The notes under the pieces: model-generated
Databases searched by the model: none
Told to the model about the DNA's origin: nothing
What the model saw: the letters and a program-made list of their open reading frames with translations, nothing else
NCBI GenBank assembly: GCA_025057975.1
Contig: JANWUV010000019.1
Location: 1-60,096, forward strand
DNA: 60,096 nt
Direction of reading: 5' to 3'
Source: Chloracidobacterium sp.
GTDB lineage: Bacteria > Acidobacteriota > Blastocatellia > Chloracidobacteriales > Chloracidobacteriaceae
Program-made: the position numbers and the translations under genes
Part shown: in pieces, positions 45,384-54,672 of the stretch
How positions within the stretch are numbered: the stretch's first letter is position 1
Layout: every line of letters begins with the position of its first letter

Positions 45384-47155
45384 CAACCAACCGTACAGCC
45401 ATGGCGTCCGAACAAAAAGGGCGGAAGAGGTTGAAATGGCTTGACAAAGTCCAGCAGGCATACGCCGGGTCGCGGCGCGGCAACCGTGAAACCCACGGCT
45501 TGGACAGTGACTTCGCTCGGCGAACGTACGTACCAACCGGCTTTGAAGACACCCTCAAGGCGGCGATTCTCGCCCGGCGTCATCGGTTAATCATCCTCTG
45601 CGGCAACGCCGGCGACGGTAAGACGGCGTTGCTTCAGCGCCTGGCTGAGTTGCTGGGCTACACTCCACCGCGCGCCAAGCCGGGCTTAGTGGCGTTTCGC
45701 CCGGCGGCGGGCGGGCCGCAGGTTGAGATGAACTTAGACGGCTCGGCCGCTTGGGATGACCACTCTTCCGACGCGGCGCTGGACGATTTTCTTGCGCCGT
45801 TCGCCGACGGCCGCGCGCCGGACGCGGACGTGGTGCGCCTGCTGGCGATCAACGACGGTCGCCTGCTGGAATGGGCTGAACGCCGACAGACGCCGTTGGC
45901 GGCGACACTGCGCGCTTTGCTAGAAGGGCGTCCAGTGGACGCGCCGCACATCGCCTTCATTCACTTGAACCGGCGCGCGTTGGTTGGGGCGTTCACCTCG
46001 GACGGGACGCTGGATGTCGCTTTTCTGGATACGCTGGTGGATCAGCTCTACGGCGGCGATCAGGCCGACGCAATCTGGTCGAAGTGTCACAGCTGCATCG
46101 CCCAGCCGCACTGCGAAGTGTTTCGCGCCGCGCGGTTGTTCGGCCCAGCTAATCTACCGGGCGTCGTCCCCGACGTTGAACGCCGGCGATTAGCTCGCCG
46201 CCGCCTCTACGCGGCGTTTCAAGCAGTGCATTTGCGCGGCCGGATGCACATCACTGTCCGAGACCTACGCGGGGCGCTGGTGTACATCCTATTCGGTACG
46301 GCCTCCTGCAAAACCTACTGGGACGAAAAGCCCTACCCGCCGTATTGGGCGCGCGCGTTCGCGGCGGCGACGAAGCACCGTCAGGGCCGCCTGCTGGAAG
46401 AGTTGACGGCGCTTGATCCGGCCCTAGAAGCCCAAGCGCGGCTTGACCGGGTTCTGCTCAAGGCGGTGCGGCGCGGCTTTGCACGTGATCTGGCGGATGC
46501 ACGACGGCGAGCCTACTTCGAGTGGACAGACGCCGAGGTGACGGCGGCGGGCGGACCTGACGCGCGGCTTGACGTGGCGCGCGGCCGGCATCTTGACCTT
46601 CTACGCCGCCTGCCCTTTCTTTCCGAAAAGGAAAAACGGGAACTGACAGCGCATTTGTGTCACGGGCTGTCGCGGGTCGAGTCGTTGCCGCCGGTCGCCT
46701 ACGCCCGCGCCGGGGTTGCGCCGTTACGGGTTCAGTCGCGGACACCAACGGAGACGGTTTTCTGGGTGGAAGTCCAGGTAGCTGATTTCCATCTGGAGGC
46801 CGACCTCCAAGTGGTGAATCCGTTTGCGGCGGCTGACCAGCGGAGCGGGCTGCATCAAAGCGCCTACTTGACGCACCGCACATCTGGCGATTCGTCCTTA
46901 CGGTTGCGCCTCAACGCGGACTTGTTCCACATGTTGCTGGAGCTTGACCGTGGTTATCGGCTGAGCGCGGCGACTGTGGATGAAACGTTCGCGCATCTGA
47001 CGTTGTTTACCGAGCAACTGATTCGGGCGCAGGCGGGCGAACTCTATGCTTGGCATCCGTCGCGCGAGGACACCGTATATCGGCTTGCGCTGCGGACATG
47101 TGATCTGGGTTGGGGATTGCATCAACAGTTGACGATTGCGCCCACCGGCGCATAG
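45380..47155 (+). CDS. DptF-like P-loop ATPase with Cys cluster
   Basis: A 591-residue protein. TTG 45380 overlaps the previous stop (TTGA) and has GGAG upstream; ATG 45401 is the alternative start. Walker A is LIILCGNAGDGKTALLQRL (Lys81), with the N-terminal QQAYAGSRRGNRETHGLDSDFARRTYVPTGFEDTL before it. A cysteine cluster KCHSCIAQPHC (Cys236, Cys239, Cys245), possibly with the later SCKTYW, could bind zinc or an iron-sulfur cluster. This agrees with the DptF class of phosphorothioation-dependent restriction proteins (LCGN-x-GDGK Walker A). It is the third gene of the coupled operon. The flavin monooxygenase gene begins 36 bases later on the same strand. Confidence 0.8.
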   Translation: MTTNRTAMASEQKGRKRLKWLDKVQQAYAGSRRGNRETHGLDSDFARRTYVPTGFEDTLKAAILARRHRLIILCGNAGDGKTALLQRLAELLGYTPPRAKPGLVAFRPAAGGPQVEMNLDGSAAWDDHSSDAALDDFLAPFADGRAPDADVVRLLAINDGRLLEWAERRQTPLAATLRALLEGRPVDAPHIAFIHLNRRALVGAFTSDGTLDVAFLDTLVDQLYGGDQADAIWSKCHSCIAQPHCEVFRAARLFGPANLPGVVPDVERRRLARRRLYAAFQAVHLRGRMHITVRDLRGALVYILFGTASCKTYWDEKPYPPYWARAFAAATKHRQGRLLEELTALDPALEAQARLDRVLLKAVRRGFARDLADARRRAYFEWTDAEVTAAGGPDARLDVARGRHLDLLRRLPFLSEKEKRELTAHLCHGLSRVESLPPVAYARAGVAPLRVQSRTPTETVFWVEVQVADFHLEADLQVVNPFAAADQRSGLHQSAYLTHRTSGDSSLRLRLNADLFHMLLELDRGYRLSAATVDETFAHLTLFTEQLIRAQAGELYAWHPSREDTVYRLALRTCDLGWGLHQQLTIAPTGA

Positions 47156-47191
47156 ACGACCGCCGTTGTGACGGCGATGGACAGGAGCCTG

Positions 47192-48502
47192 ATGGAGAAC
47201 CGGACAAACCATTTGTTGGTCATTGGGGCCGGGCCAACGGGACTGGTTGTGGCGCGCGCGCTCAAACAGGCCGGCATACCGTACGACCAAGTTGACGCCG
47301 ATGAGGACGTCGGCGGCAACTGGCGGCATGGGGTTTATGAAACGGTGCACATCATCTCGTCCCGTAAAACCACGTCGTTTCCTGAATATCCGATGCCGGC
47401 GCACTACCCGGACTTTCCGAGCCGCGCCCAAATGCTGGCCTATCTGTGTGATTACGCCCGACACTTTGCGTTGCGCGCCAACATCGAGTTTCGGCGGGAA
47501 GTGAGTCTGGCGACGCCGCTTGAGGACTGGTCATGGCGTGTCCAATTCACCGACGGGACGGAACGACGTTACAAAGGCGTCGTCGTATGCAACGGACATC
47601 ACTGGGACCGGCGCTTCCCCGACTATCCGGGGCAGTTCACCGGCGAATGGATACACTCGAAAGACTACAAGCGACCCGAGCAGCTTGTCGGGAAGCGTGT
47701 CTTGGTCATCGGCGGCGGCAACTCGGCCTGCGACATTGCCTCGGAAGCGGCGCGCGTCGCCGTTTGCAGCCACCTAAGCCTGCGACGCGGCTACTGGTTT
47801 TTGCCCAAGACGATGCTTGGCATTCCAACCGTGGAAATCATGCGCGGGTGGCTACCTGTCCCGGCGCAAAGGGCGCTGCTGCGCTTGTTGCTGCGCGTCA
47901 TTGTGGGGCGATACGCGCAGTACGGCTTGCCAGAGCCGGATCACAAAATCTTCGAGCGTCATCCAACGGTCAACTCCGAACTCCTGTACTACCTCAAGCA
48001 CGGGCGCATCCGGCCGCGCCCCGACGTGGCGCGTTTCAATGGACGCACCGTCCATTTCGTGGATGGCGCAGCCGACGAGTACGACCTAGTCGTGTGTGCG
48101 ACGGGTTTTTATGTGAGTTTTCCGTTCCTGCCGCCGGGACTGGTAACGGTTAAGGGCAGTACGGCGCAGCTTTATGCCGGCGTCATCCCGCCCCGGACGC
48201 GCAATTTGTACATCTTCGGCACGACGCAGCCGCGTTACGGTTTCGGTCCGTTAGCGAGTCCGGCGGCGGATTTACTGGCGCGCCTTATCCGGTTGCAAGA
48301 CGAGATGGTTTTGCCTCTGAGTGTTGTGTTTGAGGCCAGTGGGGCGCAGTTGCCAACAACCCATCTGGTTGACCCCCATGCGGCGCTCCGGCGCATGCGG
48401 ATGGCGCAGTGGTTTTTACCGTTTCTGGCGTGGCGGGAGCGCCGTCTTCGCAAACGGCCGGAAATCGTCGCGCTACCGCTCTGGACGCCTTCCAGCGCCT
48501 AG
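47192..48502 (+). CDS. Flavin-containing monooxygenase-like NAD(P)/FAD oxidoreductase
   Basis: A 436-residue protein from ATG 47192, which has CAGGAG six bases upstream. ATG 47177 and GTG 47168 are less well placed. FAD motif VIGAGPTGLVVARAL at the N-terminus, the ED-VGGNWRHGVYETVHIISSRKTTSFPEYPM segment, the FMO motif-like GHHWDRRFPDYPGQFTGEWIHSKDYK, the NADP site VLVIGGGNSACDIASEAAR and CATGF near residue 295 all fit class B flavin monooxygenases. It would use NADPH and oxygen on a soft nucleophile or ketone. The substrate is unknown. It starts 36 bases after the Dpt-like operon and may share its transcript. Confidence 0.9.
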   Translation: MENRTNHLLVIGAGPTGLVVARALKQAGIPYDQVDADEDVGGNWRHGVYETVHIISSRKTTSFPEYPMPAHYPDFPSRAQMLAYLCDYARHFALRANIEFRREVSLATPLEDWSWRVQFTDGTERRYKGVVVCNGHHWDRRFPDYPGQFTGEWIHSKDYKRPEQLVGKRVLVIGGGNSACDIASEAARVAVCSHLSLRRGYWFLPKTMLGIPTVEIMRGWLPVPAQRALLRLLLRVIVGRYAQYGLPEPDHKIFERHPTVNSELLYYLKHGRIRPRPDVARFNGRTVHFVDGAADEYDLVVCATGFYVSFPFLPPGLVTVKGSTAQLYAGVIPPRTRNLYIFGTTQPRYGFGPLASPAADLLARLIRLQDEMVLPLSVVFEASGAQLPTTHLVDPHAALRRMRMAQWFLPFLAWRERRLRKRPEIVALPLWTPSSA

Positions 48503-48813
48503 GCGTTTTCGCGTACAGCGCCGAACGCTAGAGCGGTTTTCAGGGAGAGGGGTAATGCTATCTAACAGCTGATGAACGGATCACCGCGAAGCTAGGATGA
48601 CGGGTCGCTCTCCGGCCCACGCTGTGGCCAATGCGCCAGCGAAAACCTCATCCAGAATGACGGCTGTCGCGCCCGGGCAAGCTGATGACACGCTTGAACC
48701 AGCTGAGAGCCTCACTTTTACACCTAAAATCAATCACATACGCAACCTCGCATGGCGCGCCTGTAGCGCTTCATACGGGGTGTCGGCTGTCTGTCGCATG
48801 GAAAACTGCTGCT
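48503..48813. other. Gene-free interval between convergent genes
   Basis: About 310 bases between the stop codons of the flavin monooxygenase and the CHAT protein. A short CGCC-TA-GGCG stem followed by TTTT (48496-48509) spans the monooxygenase stop and might be a weak terminator. Nothing else is seen. Confidence 0.45.
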
Positions 48814-51800
48814 TTAGCGCCCAGCGTCGAGCGGACGCCAGTCGCCAGAGACGACAAAGGCAGCCCAGTAATACGGGTGTCGCCAATCGGTAGCCGGCCG
48901 CTGCTCTAAGTGAGACGACGACAACCCCAGTTCACGTTTGAGATCGCCTGTTTGAGGACGAATGTCGCCGCGCAGAAACTTTAGCCGCGTCGCCCGAAGC
49001 GCGTCCGCCCGTCCCTCGCCACGTGCCAAACGACGGTAGTAGTCGCCCATCAGAGCGGTCGTCGCAGCGTCGGAAACCTTCCACAAACTCATCACTTGCG
49101 TCTCCGCACCGGCCACGACCAGCGCCCGCCGCAGTCCATAGACGCCCTCTCCGGGGCGTGCTTCGCCAAGACCGGTCTCGCAGGCGGAAAAGACGACGAG
49201 CTGTGTTCCCATAAGGTCGAGGCCGGCGGCTTCAAGCGCCGTCAGAATGCCGTCTTCACCCGCGCCGCTTTGTCCCTGCCGCACGCCCGCCAAGACAAGG
49301 CCCGACCGCAACAGCGGATTTTCCTCAGCGACGGCACCCTCAGCCGCCATTCCAAGCTCCCTTGTCTCAACGTTCGCCTGTCCGATGCGCCGTCCAGGTA
49401 GAAAAAAGCCATGGGTGGCGACGTGCAAACACCACGGCGCGCGCGTCGCCTTCAAATGCGCTTCAGTCGCCTTGTCGCCGAAAACCACTTCAATGTTGTG
49501 CAACATCCCCTGCAACAAGCTGGCTTCGCGCCGCGTTCCTGGCAGCGGTGGGTAGTCCGCCAGCTGGAAATCCACTGACCGTAGCCCATCAGCTGGATGC
49601 ACCGCCGGGCCGCCACCTAGGTCATAGCGCGGGTCGGCCAACACCAACCCACGCTGGGTCTTTGTGTTGCTTTTCAGACCTCTGATGCGCGCCAAGTCAC
49701 GCCCGCTTGTCAGCAGGTTGATGGTGTACCGCTCAACCAAATAACGCCCTTGCTCATCAACCAGCGCCTCAAAAGGAATCAGATTGGCGTCTCCATCCGG
49801 CGCGATGAAAAGCCGCCGGGTTCCGTCCGGCAACGGTCGGAGCGGGGCGAAGAGTTTTTCATCCAATGCGCGCGCCGCCGTCCGCACGTCCGGCCGCCGC
49901 TCCTGCAAGGCCCAACGAAAGGTTTCAATGCGCGACGCAATCGCTTCCAACGCCCCTAGTTCGACGACGCGCGGCGCACCATCACCCGACGATAGAACAT
50001 AGGCTGCAAGGTGATACGCCGCCGCCAGTCGTCCTGGGCGCTCAGGGTCAAGCGGACGATAGACAAAGTACTCGATCAGCACGGCGTCCTTGGGGAGCGC
50101 CGCTCGGACGGCCTCGTAGGAAACGGTCTGGAGCTGCGCGCCAAGCTGCGTGAAGCGTTCTCCTAGTTTGCTTTCCTGTCGTTCAATCTCGCGCTCCAAA
50201 CGCGCGCGTTCGACTTGGGACTCGGCCTTTCCGGCCAACTGCGTCAATCGATTGCGCATTGCTTCCAAGTCGTCCAGCAAGCGTTGGTCGTCGGGGTCGG
50301 CGCGCGCGCGGAGGACGGCTGTCTGATGAGCTAAAACATCTAGCGCCCGCCCTTTGTGACGCCAGATGGTCAACAAGGCCAGCCGCGCCGCCGGCCCCTC
50401 CTTGGGAAAGTACTTCACCTGCCAAGCGACCGTCGCTTCGGCCAACTGACTGCTGCGTCGCACGTAGAGCGTCTTTTGCCGCTCAGAGCCGACAACCAAG
50501 TTCCGCCGAAAGTCGGCCTCTAACAACTCGGAGACGCGCGCCAGCCAGTCACCGGCCTGCCGAGGGCGTCCGCGAGCCAAATCAAGCCAAGCCAAACGCC
50601 CCGCTGACAGCGCCAAGTCGGGATGTCCCCGATCCAATGCTTTTTCGCGGATGTGATAGCTGCGCTGGTAAAGCGCCTCCGCCCCAGCGTAGTCGCCGCG
50701 TTGTTGGTACAACCAGCCTAGATGAGTGAGCACCGACGCCGTCAGCGGATGGTCGAGGCCGGCAGTCCGTTCAGCAATGTTTAGCGCACGTTTGAGCGTC
50801 GCTTCCGCCGCGTCATCGCCCAGCGCTGACTCGACCGCCCCAAGGTTGGCCAGCGTACTGGCGACGAGCGGATGCGTTTCGCCAAGGGCTTTTTCACGAA
50901 TCCGAAGCGCCTGTTCAAAGAGGGATTTGGCCGCCGCCAGTCGCTCCTGCAAACGGCATAGATCACCTAGATTGTTGAGGGCATGCGCAACTAGCGGGTG
51001 GTTTGGCCCTAACGCCTTTTCCCAGATGCTCAGAGCGCGCTGGTAAAGCGGTTCAGCCGTCGCGTAGTCGCCCCGGTCGCGGTACATCGCGGCCATGTTG
51101 TTGAAACTTATGGCCAGTTCGGGATGCTCCGGTCCTAGTTTTTGCTCGCGGATAGCGACGGCCCGACGGTAAAGCGGCTCGGCGGCGGCATAATCGCCGC
51201 GTACGCGGTACAGTTCAGCCAAGTTGGAAGCCGCCGTAGCGACTTCAGGATGTTCTGGGCCGAAGATTGCTTCACGCAACGTCAGGGCTTGCCGGAAGTC
51301 GTTTTCAGCGCGACGGTAATCACCCCGATCCTTGTGCAGTAGTGCGAGGTTGGTCAAAACCGTGGCGACATGCGGGTGCTTCGCCCCTAGTGTTTTTTCC
51401 CAAACGGCGCGCGCCCGGTAGTAGAGCAGTTCGGCGGCGGCGTAGTCCCCCCGCGCCCGAAGCAGTTCCGCCAAGTTGTTCAGTGTCGCCGCCGTATCCG
51501 GGTGTTCTGCGCCAAGCGCCTTTTCTCGAATCGCCAAGGCGCGGCGGTAAAGGGGTTCAGCCGCTGTGTAGTCGCCTTTGACTTTGTAAAACAGCGCGAC
51601 GCTGTTGAGGATCGCGGCCAAATCGGGATGCTCCGGGGCGCAGGTTTTCTCCATCACCTCCAACGCCCGCCGGTAGAGCGGTTCGGCCGCCCGATAATCG
51701 CCGCGCAGCCGGTAGAACAAGGCTAACCCGGCCAGACTGTGGGCGACTTCCGGATGCTCTCCGCCAAAGTGCGCTTCACAAATGGACAGCGCTCGCCGCA

Positions 51801-52104
51801 ACGCGGCCTCGGCTTCCGGAGATTGCTTGTAAGCCTGCGCCAAGCCGAGGGCGCGGTAGGCCCGCGCCGTGAGAGGCGGCGACCCGCCGGTGGCGGCTTC
51901 GCTCACGGCGACGGCTTCCTGCGCTGCCTGCAACGCAGCATCATACTGCCCCGCTTGAACCAGCGTCTCGGCTTTCCGTACCAAACTTTCCAGCGACGCG
52001 CTTCCCGGCGTCTGACTGGCTTGGGCCGGCGTACACAAGGGCGTTAGACCAACCAGCCAGCAAACCGTGCAGGCGGACATGAGCACCACAGCCAAGACAC
52101 CCAT
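48814..52104 (-). CDS. Exported TPR protein with C-terminal CHAT (caspase-like) protease domain
   Basis: A 1096-residue protein from ATG 52104 ([31 protein letters not shown]), a signal peptide. About residues 35-500 are ten or more kinesin-light-chain-type TPR units of 42 residues ([42 protein letters not shown]). A helical linker with a coiled coil follows ([37 protein letters not shown]). The CHAT domain begins near [12 protein letters not shown]. Its catalytic pair is His898 in HVATHGFF and Cys975 in [10 protein letters not shown], followed by [38 protein letters not shown]. It is the last gene of the sigma factor/kinase operon. The export signal means the protease probably acts outside the cytoplasm. 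Confidence 0.93.
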   Translation of the reverse strand: [1096 protein letters not shown]

Positions 52105-52146
52105 GGCGGCGTTTTTGAACGGACAACCACTGTGCAGTGCGCGCGT

Positions 52147-54069
52147 CTAGTGTCGAACGACGATTTCAAACACCACCGGATCGGCCGCGGACGGTGACTG
52201 TACCGCTCGTCGGAGGCCGTCGCCAGTGACTACCGTCTGTGGGGTCAAGCGTTCCACCAGCGTCGCCAGTTCCCGTTGCTGGGCCGCCGAAAGCGCCTGC
52301 CCCGGACGCAAGCCGTCAAAGACCGTCAGCTTGACGCTTGCGAGAATGACGGTGAACCGAGTAACGGCCGTGCGCGTCAGACCAATCGAGGCGTCCTTGG
52401 GAAACGTCAGCGGATATTCGGCCGGGGAGGGTTCATCGGGAACGCGAAACGCCGTCAGCCGCCCGTTGGACGGCGCAAAGATGTAGAGATAGCCAGTGCG
52501 ATGCGGCGTCATGTGAAACACAATGTCCTTGCCGGCCGGTACGGTGTCTTCAGGATTGAATGTCGCTTTTCCTCGGCGCGGATCGCCTGGCATGACAAGT
52601 TCGATGTCGTACGTGAGCGCTGGCGTCCGCACCGGGACGGCGCGCATCGCATCGAGCGTCGGCTGTGGCCGCATTTTGGTTTCAACCGTCGCCGAGTGGC
52701 TGATCGGCCGTCCTCTCCACAGCAGAACGCCAACGACCGCCGTCACCAGTATCAAAACGCTCGCCGCCACCACTAAGCGCTCCACCCATTTTCCCTGAGC
52801 GGATGGGACGTGCGGAGGCGCATCGCCGGTTGTCACCATCACGGTCTCGCCAACCGCCGCCGCCTCGGCCGCACCGCCGACTGGAGGCAGATTGGAGATT
52901 GAAATGGTCGGTTCTTCTTCGAGGGCGCGCACTGCCGCCTCCTGCCGCGCTGAGATTTCCATCGCTTGCAGGAAGGCGTTGACGAACGCCTCCGCACTTG
53001 CGTAACGCGCTTCAGCGTCATACGCCAACGCCTTGCGGAGCACCCGCTCGACTTCCTCATCCAGGTCAGGACACCGCTCGCGCAAACGCGAGCCGAAACC
53101 GGCGCGCTGCATGGCCGTCAACGACTGAATGGCGTCGCGGAGCGTGGACAACGCCGGTTTGTACGGGCGTTCGCCAGCCAACAGTTCATAGGCGATGACG
53201 CCCAGCGCGTAAATGTCCGTTGCGGCCGAGCATCCGCTGGACAGCATTTGCTCCGGCGCCATGTAGGGCAACGTCCCAACCAAGCCGTCCGGCGCCTCCT
53301 GACCGACGACCGAGTTGGTGACTTTGGCGATTCCAAAGTCAATCAACTTAACGTGCAGTGCGCCGTCGCCCAAGTCCTCCAGCATGACATTTTCCGGCTT
53401 GAGATCGCGGTGATAGACGCCTTCGCGGTGCGCCGCGCCCAACGCACGACCTATCTGAGTGACGATGTCGACGATCTCCGCCCGCGACAAACTGCGCTCT
53501 TTGAGAACATCCCGGAGCGTGACGCCTCGGATGTACTCCATTACAAAGTAGGATTGCCCTGAAAGCAGACGGCCGCGATCCAAAACCTTGACCACGCCAG
53601 GGTGGGCGATTCGCGCTAGCGCCTCGCTCTCACTCTCAAACATGCGCTGCGCCAGGGGGTCATGTTGCTGCTTGTCGAGCAGCACTTTAACGACAACAAG
53701 CCGCCCATGGAGCTGTTGGTCGCGCGCCAGATAGATGACGCCGTTGCCGCCGCGTCCCAACTCCCGCTCGACGACGTAGCGGTCGCTGACGCTTGAACCG
53801 CGCGCCTGTTGTTCGGTGTCTAGATGAAAGAAGGATTGCGTGTGGAGTACGTCGTGAACCGTCGGTAACTCGTCCGGCAGAGACACTTGAAGCGGCTTTT
53901 CAATGAAGCTCCGGGCCGCAGGATGAACGCGGAGCAATGACTCCACTTCCCGCCGGAGCGTCTGGTCGCCGGCGCAGAGCGCCGCCAAAAGTTCGGCTTG
54001 CTTGTCGGGCGGCGCTTCAATGACCTGACTGAAAACATCCGTGATGCGTTGGTACTGTTCCGGTGTCAT
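52147..54069 (-). CDS. Serine/threonine protein kinase with membrane segment and DUF4384-like outer domain
   Basis: A 640-residue protein. ATG 54069 has GGAGG nine bases upstream; ATG 54078 overlaps the sigma factor stop. The N-terminal MTPEQYQRITDVFSQVIEAPPDKQAELLAALCAGDQTLRREVESLL is an extension typical of acidobacterial kinases encoded beside Sig-70_X6 sigma factors. Kinase elements: ELGRGGNGVIYLARD, Lys128, HRDLKPEN with Asp222, DFG at 244-246, and MAPEQ. A transmembrane helix spans about 431-453. The outer domain (about 485-640) is DUF4384-like (GKDIVFHMTPHRTGYLYIFAPSNGRLTAFR). It follows the sigma factor and precedes the CHAT gene, so it may phosphorylate operon partners. Confidence 0.92.
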   Translation of the reverse strand: MTPEQYQRITDVFSQVIEAPPDKQAELLAALCAGDQTLRREVESLLRVHPAARSFIEKPLQVSLPDELPTVHDVLHTQSFFHLDTEQQARGSSVSDRYVVERELGRGGNGVIYLARDQQLHGRLVVVKVLLDKQQHDPLAQRMFESESEALARIAHPGVVKVLDRGRLLSGQSYFVMEYIRGVTLRDVLKERSLSRAEIVDIVTQIGRALGAAHREGVYHRDLKPENVMLEDLGDGALHVKLIDFGIAKVTNSVVGQEAPDGLVGTLPYMAPEQMLSSGCSAATDIYALGVIAYELLAGERPYKPALSTLRDAIQSLTAMQRAGFGSRLRERCPDLDEEVERVLRKALAYDAEARYASAEAFVNAFLQAMEISARQEAAVRALEEEPTISISNLPPVGGAAEAAAVGETVMVTTGDAPPHVPSAQGKWVERLVVAASVLILVTAVVGVLLWRGRPISHSATVETKMRPQPTLDAMRAVPVRTPALTYDIELVMPGDPRRGKATFNPEDTVPAGKDIVFHMTPHRTGYLYIFAPSNGRLTAFRVPDEPSPAEYPLTFPKDASIGLTRTAVTRFTVILASVKLTVFDGLRPGQALSAAQQRELATLVERLTPQTVVTGDGLRRAVQSPSAADPVVFEIVVRH

Positions 54070-54074
54070 GGCGG

Positions 54075-54647
54075 TCATCCTCCGCGTGTCGGCCGGAGTT
54101 CCCGGTACAGAAACGTCTTTGCCACCGCCCATTCCCGCTTGACCGTCACTGGTGAGATGCCGAGCGCCTCGGCCGTCGCCTCCACCGTCAGTCCGCTGAA
54201 GAAGCGCAGCTCAACAATCCGGCACTGGCGCGGCGCCAGACGTTCCAGCTTGTTCAGCGCTTCATCGAGCGCCAACACGTCCACTTCGCCCACCGTGTCG
54301 GGTGAAGCCACACCACCCAGTTCCTCCAGTGTGACCAAAACCTGTTCACCGCCGCGCCGAAGACGTTTCTTGCCGCGAACGTGATCAACGAGGATGCGCC
54401 GCATAAGCTGCGCCGCGATGGCGAAAAAGTGCGTCCGATTGCGCCAGTCGGCGCGCTCCTGCCGAATAAGACGCAGATAGGCTTCGTTGACCAGCGCCGT
54501 CGGCTGAAGCGTGTGTCCAACCAACTCACGCCGCATGGCGCGCGCCGCAATGCGACGCAGTTCTCCGTACACGATCGGCATCAAACGCGCCAGCGCGCTT
54601 TTATCGCCCGCTTGCCAGTCCATCAAAAGCTGTGTCACATCGCCCAT
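54075..54647 (-). CDS. ECF-type RNA polymerase sigma factor (Sig-70_X6-like)
   Basis: A 190-residue sigma factor from ATG 54647 (MGDVTQLLMDWQAGDKSALARLMPIVYGELRRIAARAMRRE). Region 2 contains QPTALVNEAYLRLIRQERADWRNRTHFFAIAAQLMRRILVDHVRGKKRLRRGG. Region 4 contains LAPRQCRIVELRFFSGLTVEATAEALGISPVTVKREWAVAKTFLYREL. The GDVT-LL opening and the LVDHAR-type motif mark the subfamily found next to Ser/Thr kinases in acidobacteria and planctomycetes. No anti-sigma gene is visible, so the adjacent kinase may replace it. The operon lies on the minus strand with spacers under 45 bases. Confidence 0.94.
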   Translation of the reverse strand: MGDVTQLLMDWQAGDKSALARLMPIVYGELRRIAARAMRRELVGHTLQPTALVNEAYLRLIRQERADWRNRTHFFAIAAQLMRRILVDHVRGKKRLRRGGEQVLVTLEELGGVASPDTVGEVDVLALDEALNKLERLAPRQCRIVELRFFSGLTVEATAEALGISPVTVKREWAVAKTFLYRELRPTRGG

Positions 54648-54672
54648 ATCGGCGCAGCGGCAAAGTCGTTAC

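Noticed and set aside
38584-47155. Reading the three-gene operon as BREX, DISARM, Druantia or Zorya.
   Set aside because: There is no methyltransferase, PglZ phosphatase, SNF2-type helicase or MotAB-like pair. The HerA-type ATPase with the GDGK-type P-loop protein fits Dpt proteins best.
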